Below are positions 1 to 10,658 of a stretch of 64,000 nucleotides of DNA, one piece after another. The stretch's first letter is position 1, and each line of letters opens with the position of its first letter. The position numbers and the translations under genes are program-made. Source of the DNA: Bugula neritina (taxonomy: Eukaryota > Bryozoa > Gymnolaemata > Cheilostomatida > Bugulidae); NCBI GenBank assembly GCA_964035545.1, contig OZ037766.1, forward strand, positions 21,088,767 through 21,152,766, given 5' to 3'. Below the pieces are notes generated by a model. That model was not told the DNA's origin. It saw only the letters and a list, made by a program, of their open reading frames with translations, and ran no database searches.

Positions 1-1176
1 ATACCATACTATACTATGCCATAACAGCTGGTCATCCATAACAAGGTTTAACTAATTGTGAGTTTGCAGTTATGATAGATTTTTTTCATCAAATTGTGGA
101 TTATAGTTTATAACTTGAGTAGTGCACTACTACATCTAAATCATATATTATCATTAATTTCTATGGCTAACAAAAATAAAACAATATTGTTACAGATGAA
201 ACAAAAATCAATAAAAAAACAAAATGTATGTGTATACTAGTTGTTCATATTTGCCGGATTTGAAAAAAAGTTGCTGGGCTTTGCTGTTTTAGCAACTTAT
301 AAGACGTAATTTCAATGCACTCACCGTAAAATTGAGCTCTTAAAGTTCTAAATCCCACGATATCTTTAATTGTATCCAATACCAAGAGTGAGTCATTGCT
401 TGCCCTACAAGCCATGGCGGCATCGTTCCATCCCAGCTCGTCATAAGAGAATCTCATACATGCTAGTTTAAAAGCTCCTAACATGTATCCTTTTGGACAC
501 AGCTCTAAAATATACATTACATTTATTTGCGATTACTGATGAAAATAAGTCCTAGGTTCTTAAAAGACTGATACTTATTTGCAAGACATACAGAGTCTAA
601 ATAAAATATAGCTCTCAGCTTTGCATAATGTTTGATAGATACATATAATAATCCTAACACAGGATATTTAATTAGTGTTTTGAACTTTTTTGAGAAAGTA
701 CCTTTTTTCTACTCTAATATACAAGCACTTATTTATTGAAGAGTTTAGAAATTTTTATAATTTAATGTAAAACAAGCAAGTTTACTAGTCAAATTTATTG
801 TAACCCTTATATAAGAATGTTTTCAGTTGTTACTAATTAAAACAAAAAGCAACTTATATTTTTCCTAGAATACAAAACATTTTTCCCTACAAAAATTGTT
901 TGTGTTGAGATTTGATTTTCCCATGTGTTTTTTACCATAATTCATTCTTTGTAACAAAAATATACTAACTATAGAAGTATTTAAGCAATTTTGTCAGCTC
1001 CATCAGTATTTTTGTAAAGTAAGTTGTTAATTGAAGCATCATAACACACTAAATTATTTCATTAGTCACCTACAAAAGTCATTATGACAAGTTTGCTTAC
1101 CCTGATTAGCTTTAGTTGATGGTAGCCAGCTTGCTACAAAGAAAAAAGCTCCAACCATCACATAGTACTTCAGCAT
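1..1176 (-). CDS. Secreted C-type-lectin-like protein, 5' part (CTLD gene 1, cut by left edge)
   Basis: Two exons are visible. Exon 1 (1101-1176) encodes about 25 residues starting MLKYYVMVGAFFFVA, a clear signal peptide, and ends in phase 1 at a GTAAGC donor. Exon 2 (325-504) starts after a TATTTTAG acceptor and reads LCPKGYM, then WNDAAMAC and SLLVLDT, the first half of a C-type lectin-like domain with its early Cys pair and alpha-helix Trp/Cys. It ends in phase 1 at GGTGAGT. The exon for the second CTLD half (with the WIG-type core) is not seen in 1-324, so it must lie left of the window. The layout matches the complete CTLD genes at 2931-5529 and 11075-12598. By family, secreted CTLD proteins act as extracellular recognition or immune lectins. 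The ligand here is unknown. Confidence 0.8.
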
Positions 1177-1910
1177 CTTTATTATAGTTTTAATAAGTAT
1201 TTTTAAATATTAATGCTCAACTTTCTTCTATAACATTGATTATAAAGCAATATGTATGTTCCTAAATAGATAACTTCAAACAGTGAAGCTGTCACTTCGG
1301 CCTTTTGATGAGTATATGCAACCTCTATATTTGTATTTGAATCTTTAAATGATAATAAAACCAAGACTGTAATAATATGTTACAGGTTTGAAGTTATAAA
1401 TGTTGTTATTAAAGTTCAAGTGGTTTCATGGTGGTAGAAGTGGTGGGCCTCCAAAGGATGCATTCAAAGATTCAACAAAGAATTTTGTTTGGTAACTAAT
1501 AATAAAGGCAGATATTTGTGAATTAATAATAGTTCTTTTAGAAATGCTGCATTTTATGCGTAATTGTGTAAAATTAATGCCATGTTTATAGAAAGCAGCA
1601 CTATTTAGGACAACAAAAATATGCTGGTAACTGCAGCTTAATTGAAACAAACAAACAGTGTGCATCAGAAACTATGATCTTTGATTTCACTATAATACTT
1701 TGTACTTGGCAAGTATAGCGTATGTTATCCTTCAGCTAATGCATGCAAGTGAATCTTGGGTTACCATTCTTTGGGAGCTTAAATTAGAATGAGTGTAGAC
1801 ATAATGGCGAAAAGTTTTTGAAACGTGCAAAAATATTTCTATAAATTATCGCCTTTTTCTTTTTATATCTTTTACTATTTTTGACGGTATTTTATCAGTG
1901 TTTGCATATG

Positions 1911-1972
1911 CTGATTTGCTGTGACTTATTTGCTGTGACTGATTTGTTGTGACTGATTTCATATGGCTGAGT
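1911..1972. repeat. Short tandem repeat, about 14-bp period
   Basis: About four imperfect copies of a 14-bp unit of the form TTTGCTGTGACTGA lie in the spacer between CTLD genes 1 and 2. The rest of 1180-2930 shows no exon-like segments on either strand. Confidence 0.6.
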
Positions 1973-2930
1973 TGTTATGGCTGTGTCACATTATTAACAG
2001 TAGCAGTTATAGTTATAGCATGTGGTAGTTCAAATATAATACACATTTAAACTACCTACACCACCCATGTATAATTCTATTTGTTATTACATATATTATC
2101 TAATTATGCAGGTTGCCCAAGATGGCGCAATATTGATATTTTATCTCTTTAAACATAATGGTCATAATTATTACACACCCATTTCAAACACCCATAACTT
2201 ATTTGCAGTAATTTGTGGTTCCCTACCCACTATTTGAAGCAGTTTGTTTACTCTTTTTTTTAATAAAGAGTTGCATAACTTTACCAACTTCTGCAGAAAA
2301 CAAAACTGTTAAATTCTAAAAACTTGCTTCATGTAAATTTTTAGCCTATACTGTGCAAATTTCTTAACCTTTTATATGAATTTAGCAGCTTTGGTGTAAA
2401 TTGCAAGTTATTACATAAAAACAGTTTTACGCAGTTGTAACTGCATTATTAAAAACTCATAGACTGTATGATGCTGCTTCCATATACTGCATATATAATA
2501 TAATATCATCTGTAAGATTAGATTAGTGAATTGCCAAAGATTTCTATAGTATAGCTAGCTGATACATTTAGAAATGGTTTTTTTTATATTTATTTGCATT
2601 TATTACAGCTGACTGCAAAGTCTAAATTTTCTACACACCTAAAGGATGAACAATAATACATATAATAATAATAATATAGGTAACCGTCACAATAGCTTAA
2701 ATTCTATAACTGTCTGGATAGTTATCATTGGAATTATAGCTCTTTTGTTAAGGTGCTTAGCTGGTAGGCTGGTTTAAAGCTGCTGCTGCACTGCTACTTT
2801 AGTAAAATCTTAGATTTTACAAACTCTATTTAAAACTTTAAAATAATCAACAACTTACACAACATTTTACAAATATATCTAATAAATTTTAACATGAGAG
2901 TTTTAAAAGAGTTGAAGTAATGACTTGTTA

Positions 2931-5529
2931 TCACCATATAACTAAGTTATCTTGCAGGCTTGGTCTCTCACACATGTACTTTCTAGCAGTCCCGCAATCA
3001 TCTTCTGCCCAAGAAAAGTCTGGAATTCCTTGAACTTTAATGCATACAGTTTTAGACGTGGTACTGGCTGGCTTAAATAAGAGTTTACCAGATTGGTAAG
3101 TGGCTGGCAAAAAAGGAGAACCGTCTACTCTACCGTACCATTTCCATTCACCACCAGTCCTTTTACTGCCTATCCACACAGGCTCATTTGTTTTCCATGC
3201 TAAAAGCATAAACCCATAATAATGCTAGTCTTTAATTTTAACAAAGTACTGTCACAGAGCACATTTGTAATTTGCTAAATAATCTCTGGCTCACTGTAAC
3301 ATTTATGTAAAATATTTTATGGAGATATTTTCTAATTGGTGATTGTTATCTTTGGCATAAAAGCCCCAAAAACTTTTTAAGCAGCACAAATTCTTCTATA
3401 ACAAATTTAAAAACTCAAAAAACTTATTTTACTTACTTACAAAAAATTGATAAAAATATTTCAGCACTATTATTATTATTTGGTTGTATCACAGCTTTTT
3501 AGCTGGTGTAACCTTCTACCATCGGCCTAGTTTCACTAGGCTTGGATGGATAGAACTTTCCTCAAGATGTGAGCTGATCCTAGTAAGGCTGTCTGCTGAA
3601 TCAGTGGGTATTTGTTTTTAGCTACTCCAAGTAGGTCCATCCAGTCTACAGTTTTGTGTGAAGCTCCAAGGGCTCCAATTACAATGGGGATGACTTTTTT
3701 TGATGTTTTCCAAAGGCGGGTTAACTCTAGTGCTAAATCTTGATATTTTCTTATCTTCTCTAATTCTTTTCTTTTACTCTGTAGTCACCAGGAACTGCGA
3801 TATCAATGATTGTTGTTTCAGTATTACGCTTGTCAACTACTACTATATCAGGCCTCCTAGCTTCGATGACTTTGTCGATGTGTATGTTGAAGTCTCACAA
3901 TATTTTTACATTGTCATTCTCCAGTACTGATTCTGCTAGGTGGCCGTACCAAATTTTGCTTCTCTGAAATCCATGAAGTTCACACAACTTCCAGTGAATT
4001 ATTGATGCCACATGGTCGTGTCTTTTTTTTATATTCTCCTTGTGCTAACTTCTCACATTCACTCAGTATATGCATCACAGTCTCGTCCTTTGCATTACAC
4101 ATCCGACACTTCTTGCTACCTTGTTCCTTCATTATAGCTACTTTATAATTTCTAGTAGGGAGTGCTTGATCATGCATAGCCAACAGCAGTCCTTCTGTTT
4201 CTTTTTTCAGCTAACCAGATTTCAACCATTTCCATAAGAATGTTTTCATGTCTTTCACCTTTCTGATGTACTGACCATGGCCTTTTTTTCCACTCATCAG
4301 TTTTTTCTGATTTATTGTTCTTAAGTTCTATCGCTGTTTTGCCCTTCAGGAAGGTATTCAGAGTAGTGTCTCCATCAGTGCATGTCCTCTTTATGTAATC
4401 TGACATGCTGCATTCTTCAATCTTTACACATTCTTCAATTGACAACATCTCTCTGCCCCCTTCCCTTCTGCTAACATACAGTCTGTCTACATCTGCTCTT
4501 GGATGGAGTGCAATGGGATTATTATTATTATTATCATTATTACTATTATATTAAATTTTTGCACAGCTCAAACTTGATTTTTCATATGTATATGAATAAT
4601 GCAGAAAATAAACTCACGCAAGTTTATAGTCGCTATCCCTGTGAGAAACCCCTGTTGGAAAGGGTTTTTATTAGAACGGGCTAAGGACTAGTTCAAATGA
4701 GGCACAAGAGCATTTATGACTGGATGCTCTTCCTAACATCACCAATGGCCTTTGTCGGGTTCGAACCCATGACTTCGTGTTCACAAAGCAAACGCTTTAA
4801 CCCCTAGACTACGACTGCTCCCTGAATAATGCAGAAAATAGCTGTTTATTTTTTCAATAAATAAGATTTCATTTCTTTTCGTTAAATAAAAATTATCTGT
4901 AAATGACTACAAGCAGTAAATATATAAAGTAACCCTGATGATGAGTTTACACCAAGTTTTGGTTGTTCAATTGGTATAAAATTCATTTGAATTCAAATGC
5001 ATACTATAAGAGCTAATAAAAAAACCGGTTTAAGGAGCCATCACTTTTTAAGTACCTTTCAATGTTTTTCTTTGTGTTTTAAACCATGTAATCAGCTCTA
5101 AAGTGTCGAGTACCAACAATGTGTCACCACTCTCTTCACAGGCAGCTTTGGCAGAGTCCCAGGACCTTTGATCTTGAGAAATTCGTACACAAATGCTGTT
5201 ATTGTTGCTCTGTACATATCCTCCACTTGGACACAGCGCATCTAACATATTATTCAGAGTGGAAAAATAAACTATTCATAAAGCAGAAAAAGTAATGATT
5301 GTTTAAAAAGTCAAAATTATATTTTTATACTAATTATGATTGTGTGAAGTTTACAACAAATAGCTATAAAAACTTATAATTACAGTAAAATTTTATTATT
5401 TGCAAAACAATATTGTATTCAGTTTTTTTATTATTTAATGTACTTACCAGAACTATTTACTTGACACGCTACGAACCACAAGACAACAGTGAAGAAAGTT
5501 AGTAGTGCTGTTTGACTTAAACTACTCAT
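2931..5529 (-). CDS. Secreted C-type-lectin-like protein, complete 3-exon gene (CTLD gene 2)
   Basis: Exons are 5448-5529, 5056-5241 and 2931-3199 (82, 186 and 269 nt). They join in phases 1 and 1 into a 178-aa reading frame ending at 2931. Exon 1 encodes the signal peptide (MSSLSQTALLTFFTVVLWF). Exon 2 carries ALCPSGGY, WDSAKAACEE and TLLVLDTLELITWF, the first CTLD half. Exon 3 carries WIGSK, EWKWYG, VCIKV and WAEDDCGTARKYMCE, the WIG core and the last two disulfide Cys. The domain fills the mature protein, so this is a single-CTLD secreted protein. No EPN or QPD sugar-specificity motif is present where one is expected, so classical Ca2+-dependent sugar binding is doubtful. Intron 2 is enlarged by a LINE fragment and a SINE. 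Function is probably extracellular recognition; the ligand is unknown. Confidence 0.88.
3465..4518 (-). mobile_element. Decayed 3' part of a non-LTR retrotransposon with restriction-like endonuclease
   Basis: Read on the minus strand, broken frames give, in order: ADVDRLYVSRREGGREMLS, WKWLKSG, LLLAMHDQALPTRNYK, a CCHC knuckle (CRMC...HILSEC), and ARRPDIVVVDK followed by IIDIAVPGDY. The last is the PD-X(12-14)-D signature of the restriction-like endonuclease that follows the reverse transcriptase in R2/R4-group LINEs. At least three frame changes and two in-frame stops show it is dead. It lies in intron 2 of CTLD gene 2 in the same orientation. Both ends abut (ATT)n-type microsatellite (about 4519-4550 and 3469-3481). 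The reverse transcriptase itself is missing, so the copy is 5'-truncated. Confidence 0.85.
4593..4840 (-). mobile_element. tRNA-derived SINE with perfect 18-bp target-site duplication
   Basis: The 212-bp body (4611-4822) on the minus strand begins with a tRNA-like head: GGAGCAGTCGTAGTCTAGGG (A-box region), then GGGTTCGAACCC (B box). A non-tRNA tail follows, containing GTTAGGAAGAGCATCC, TTAGCCCG and TTTCTCACA. It is bracketed by TGAATAATGCAGAAAATA at 4593-4610 and again at 4823-4840. The tail matches the element at 23194-23402, so both belong to one family. The perfect duplication suggests a recent insertion. Confidence 0.92.
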
Positions 5530-6416
5530 TTCTATGTCCTTCTTAGTCTTCTCTCTGTTTTGACAGTTGGAAGTAATATCGTATTTTAAAAGCAACTTAA
5601 TTTCTCAACTTTCACACATTTATTTAGTACATGGGATTTATTGTACAGTTCAAAATAACATTAACCAATGACTATAATTATGTAGAAGGCAGTAGCTTTA
5701 ATGTACATGTATACCTTTTACACAGTTGTCACCAGGTGTGACAGTATTAATAGCTAGGTGTATCTTCAAACTCTGTCTGATGTATAATTTCAAGGAGTGA
5801 GACACACCCAGTTATATATAGTTTTTATCAATTAAAGGGAGAAATTGCTTTTGATTAGATGTTTCCCATTTAAATTGTGACTTTCAGTTATATAATTTTG
5901 CTTAAAATTTGAATACTTGCATAATAACACAAGGTATTGCATTTTTATGCTAATTTGCATTGCCATTTTGACCGTCCGTTTGTGTGGCATTTGCTTTATC
6001 AAAGCTTATTGATATACCTTAATGCACTACCTCGAACTAACAAATCTTTTTATAGTTCCAGAGATAGAAGTATTTATATTAATAGAATACCAGGTCCTTA
6101 TAGCCTACATAATAATTTTCACCACCACAGCTAGTTGATGCAGATATGTTCGGTACAGGATTGGGCATATAAGGTAGACAGGATGTATTTATATCTTGGG
6201 TCTTCATACTCAAGCCTCTGCAGATATTCTTGTTACTTTCATTTTATTCTAATATTAGGATTTCCAAAATAAATGTATATTTTAAAATTATCCTGACTGA
6301 AACTCTAGTAACGCACCTAATTAAATAGATCAAATATATGGGTTTTTCATTTCATGTTTTAGACCTCGCAGAAGTTCTGCATATAGCAATTTAAATTAAT
6401 TATTTTAGCCTAACTC

Positions 6417-8920
6417 TGATGGTTATTGTTTTACTTATTACTGACTCTTAACTGTAAACTAAATTGTTCTGTACTATATGGGTAGTATAAGATAAAACTA
6501 TAATAAGCAAATTTTAATGCCTACAAATAGCCACTTTTGTCACTAGTGCGTGGTAGTAATGCCATTTTGTAGTTGCAGTTACCTGTAGAAAAAAATTATT
6601 TAGCAAAATGAAGTATGGTGCATTTTATTGTGTTCATCAAATTTACAAAAGCATGGGAAGAAAATATTTATATCTACTAAAACTTATGCATAGTTTAAAA
6701 ACGGTTATTCTAGTAAAAAGAATTAATGTTATAACATGCTCAAACCACATCTCTGACTAATACATTATGCTCTATTGAAAAAGAATTGAGTTATAGTAGT
6801 CAACAATATTGAGTTAATCTCTGATCAAAGATTAATATATTTCCGACAAGCAAAATAATTTTCATCGGAACAATCAGGGTCCATTCAGCCACGTGATGCA
6901 TAAGACATTTTTGTCAGCATTTACAATATCCTGTCTTTTAGATACAAAATCAGACAGGATTATGGGAAGTTTATTATTTTTGTAACCATTCCACTGCCAA
7001 ATGCCTCCGTCTACTTTCCTTTCCAGCCAAATGCTCCTGGAAGCCCTTGACACTAAAATGACAATAAATCGTATAGCGATGTAGGGTGTGATATATTTGA
7101 GCATTATTTGTAGCTAGAGTACAACAGAAAGTTAAAATGCTGCAACTAAGTAATCAACTAAGTAATTATAAAAGATGCACAATTATAAATATAGTTTGGT
7201 ACACTTTAAAAGCTAGTATAGCTTCATTTACAACTAGTTCTATACGCAAATTATCAAGTGCGCTATATTTAGCTTCAGGTTTAATGCTAAAATTGATGTA
7301 GAGCTTATAACATACGCGTATGCACTATAATATACCCGCGCATGTATTATACAGTATTATATCTGCATACATTTCAAATTTTGAGGCTTAGTAAGTTTAT
7401 TGGCTGAGAGAAATTAATCTTAGAAGCTAATGAAACAATAAGTTGGACATATATAATAAATTTCATAGCTTGATAAAAACTAATAGGTATGTTTCAATTA
7501 TGTTACAAAACTACACCAATTTCCCCGTGAAAAATTTTTTTTTTTAGTACTACTAAATTGGCAGTGTTTAGGAAATAATATATTTTATTTAGTCAATCTA
7601 TTTGTGAAGAGCTTGCAACAATTAGGATAATGCAACTAAGTGTTACAAACACTCATAACTAGCAGCTTGCACATATAACAACAATATCATATCATTATAC
7701 ATGGAACTTATGCTGCATTTTCCTTCAGCAAAATTTAAAAAAATATACTTGATAGAAATTATCGATGATATTAACTTATTTTCTAGTCTGTCGCACATGC
7801 TAACTTCAATCGACCAGCTGTTTAAGGCTTGCTGGCTTTGTCTTCAAACTGTTTATTAAGACTCTTAGGAGTGTTGGCTGCTTTGGGCTTACCTCTTTTA
7901 AGGCTGGTCTAGGTGCTGAACCAGCGAATCAGCTTTAGTGTATCAAGGATAATCAGCCTTGCTCCCTTTTTCTCTCATATAAATTTAGCTTTGTCCCAGG
8001 TAGCTGTGTCACTAGATAAGTATACACACAACTGTTCTTGTTCATAGTGCATATGTCCAGAAAGACACTGGTTATCTATATTGCACAGAAAAAAATATTT
8101 TAAATATAGTATCAAGTTTTTATAATGACGTATAGTTTAGGGTTATGAATACTTGACCTATTTCAGCTAAAATCTCACCAATAGATTTATATGCAAAAAG
8201 TTTTATCATAAAATAAAGTCTTCCATAAATGTAAGGGCAACACACTTTTGTATAAAAAACTGATTAAACTTTTGATGTTTTTTGACGTTTTTATATAAAA
8301 ATTTATGATAAACATATTGAATTTTGTCATAATTAAGCTAAAAGCGTTCACATTGTGATAGAGTGCACAATAACAATGTTTTAAAGCCATTAAGTTTTGT
8401 AAAGTTATAAAACAATTTTAATTATATAAAAAGAAAACTGGTTTATAAATCACTAATATCAGCTGCCATACAGGTAGTGACGATAGTGGCAGCAATTATT
8501 AACAGAGAAACAACTTGGTTTGAGCCAAATCTCGCCATTCCTTAGCTTAGCATAAACTACAATGCAGCAACATATATCAGACCCAATATTTTATAGAACT
8601 TAAATCTTCATGCAGAGTTGTTGGGGTCATTATTTTTAAGAAGCATTCAATTTAACTCGTTGGTTCTAAATTATAACAGGTTAACATAAGAAGTAAGGCA
8701 TATAAAATCTTGTAGTTTATTATTTTGCTTATTGTGGGCATGTTTATTGTATAGCAGACATACAAATTATACTGATACAGTTTCTTAGCAAGCTTGATAA
8801 TTTAATTTCAGCTGACTGGCAAAGAATTATAATGTCAAAATTATTACATAATAATAGTATAGCTCAAGTGCCAAGTATAAAATAAAATTGCTTGTTCTTG
8901 AAGTTGTTAATAGAAAATAA
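6417..8920. repeat. Left copy of a tandem segmental duplication (CTLD pseudogene copy)
   Basis: This block, including 3' flank, introns and promoter side, is recognisably the same sequence as 10659-12950. Examples are the shared segments GGTAGTATAAGATAAAACTA / GAGTAGTATAAGATAAAACT near 6480 and 10730, and the matching stretch around 8840-8910 and 12880-12940. Divergence is substantial, with many small indels. The boundaries are approximate, judged by eye. Confidence 0.8.
6825..8538 (-). pseudogene. Dead duplicate of the CTLD gene (CTLD pseudogene 3)
   Basis: The three exon remnants align one-to-one with the intact gene at 11075-12598. Exon 1 (8460-8538) still encodes a signal peptide (MARFGSNQVV...), but its splice donor has changed from GTAAGT to ATTAGT-like sequence. 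Exon 2 (7893-8075) has an in-frame TGA exactly where the paralogue has the conserved CTLD Cys (KFTCEK), and a TAG where it has Gln after WFST. Exon 3 (about 6825-7052) keeps SIWLERK and WQWNGYKNNK. It is 13 nt shorter than its paralogue just after the LCI segment, which shifts the frame to a TGA at 6874-6876 and removes the last two Cys. Four independent lesions make loss of function nearly certain. Confidence 0.93.
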
Positions 8921-8999
8921 TGAAACCTGTTATTCTTTTAATTTGACAACTTTGCTAATTAGTATTTTGTACTCACTTTGACAAAAACAACTATAATAA

Positions 9000-10650
9000 T
9001 CAGAATAAATAGGTTTCAAATACATTGCTTATGACTCTTTTGTTAAACTATAAATTTGAAAATTAACTGTTTTTCAGTAAGAGTTGGCGCTGTGTTATAA
9101 CTTTTATTTTCAAAAACTTTTTTTTTCACTTTTTAATTTACATGCTTTCTGATCATATCTTGTGGTATACATCCACCAATATGTTGGTCTTCTTTTCTTT
9201 TCTTTCTCTTGTCTGCCAAACAGATGTTGTTAATTTTATATCTTCTTGGTTTCTGCAAAGCCTTCCTTTTACGCTTTTACTCTTGATGTGTTTTTGATTT
9301 TCTTATTTTTTTGCTCTTCTATGCTGATGCTACAGATGTGGCAAAACATTTCCATTTTGATCAAACAAAATAAACTTTCTACAACTACTCATAAAAATAA
9401 ATCAAGTATCAAGGTCTCATCTAATTCTTTGAACTGAAATTTATTAGTTGAGAGCTTTTGCCTCAATTTCAGTTTTTACTCATCAATATATACACAGAAA
9501 AGGAAAAAGGGCAACTAAGTAAAATATAATAATCATTTTACATTTGTTGTTTTAGTTCAGAAAACAATTCTGTGACTTATCTATTCTAACATGGTATCAT
9601 AATTATAAGTATAACAAGCAAAATGTAAATCTCAGTATTAAGTAGTTTACTGTAATATAGTTAAACCACAGGGCTGTAAAATGAACCCCATGCATGCTCT
9701 AAATTTTCTCCTTTTATTTATTGCACCCTTTTATCTTTTTCACTTAAAAGCGTTTTAGGTAAACTATATCAAACATATGAAACGATCTGAAATCAAAGCA
9801 GAAGTTTTCAGGTGAGCAAGTATTTTTCACATTTTTTGCATATAAAAATTGATCAAATTAAAAATTCATTTTTTTCATAAAAGTAGCATAACTTCTCAAG
9901 CTTTAATAGATTAGTCAAATACATTCAGGCATGTATTGTCAACATGATCTCAAAGCTGGGCAATAATCTAAAGTTGTAGAGATATCTCAATTGTTTAACT
10001 TTTGTATAGAGCAGTTCAACCTGCCCTCTACCTGGCACATTACATGTGCCAAAATACTTACAGTCAAAAAATTGGGCTTTATCTTAGTGAGTGAAATGTG
10101 TATGCATTTAATTTTAATAGTGCTGGTTTTTGAATTGACAATAAGTTTTTTTCAAAACTTTTGCCCAAAAACAAAAATGTTGGTTCTACTAGCCTCACCC
10201 TCCGTTACAAAAAATGCAATTATTATTAATGTCACTTATTTCTTACTTTTTGAAAAGTCAGAGTAGAAAATTGACAAAATCTCCTGCAGAATCGCTGGAT
10301 ATTTATATCCTTAACTACGCAGTTCAGATTAAATTGGACTAAAAGATTCTGGAAAAGCCTAAACTTTTATAGCTATATCTTTGAATTTTTGCTAATGTTA
10401 TATTGTAGCTTCGTGTGCTGGTGTTTCATAGAGCTGCCCTTACTGTCAACTGCACTTCAAAACTGTGTATAATCTAAGTTGGCCCAGGTTGTAGTTGTAA
10501 GAGAAATTGAGTTCTTATTTTATTTGTTGCTTTTAACATTGCTTCATAGCTGTTTGATAACAGCTGTTGAAAACATGATTGAATTATTGATTGGATTTAT
10601 CAAATTATTACTTTGACGGCCATGAGCTAATTTTTGATCTGCAAACAAGC
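9000..10650. other. Gene-free spacer between the two duplicated CTLD units
   Basis: AT-rich sequence with several short open frames (for example 9246-9437 and 9991-10266). None has a recognisable domain, flanking splice sites or homologous counterparts in the neighbouring duplicated units. I see no gene, RNA or clear repeat here. Confidence 0.55.
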
Positions 10651-10658
10651 TTTTGCAT

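Noticed and set aside
4741-4822. A tRNA gene on the minus strand
   Set aside because: The A- and B-box sequence is the head of a SINE with a target-site duplication, and no cloverleaf 3' half is intact.
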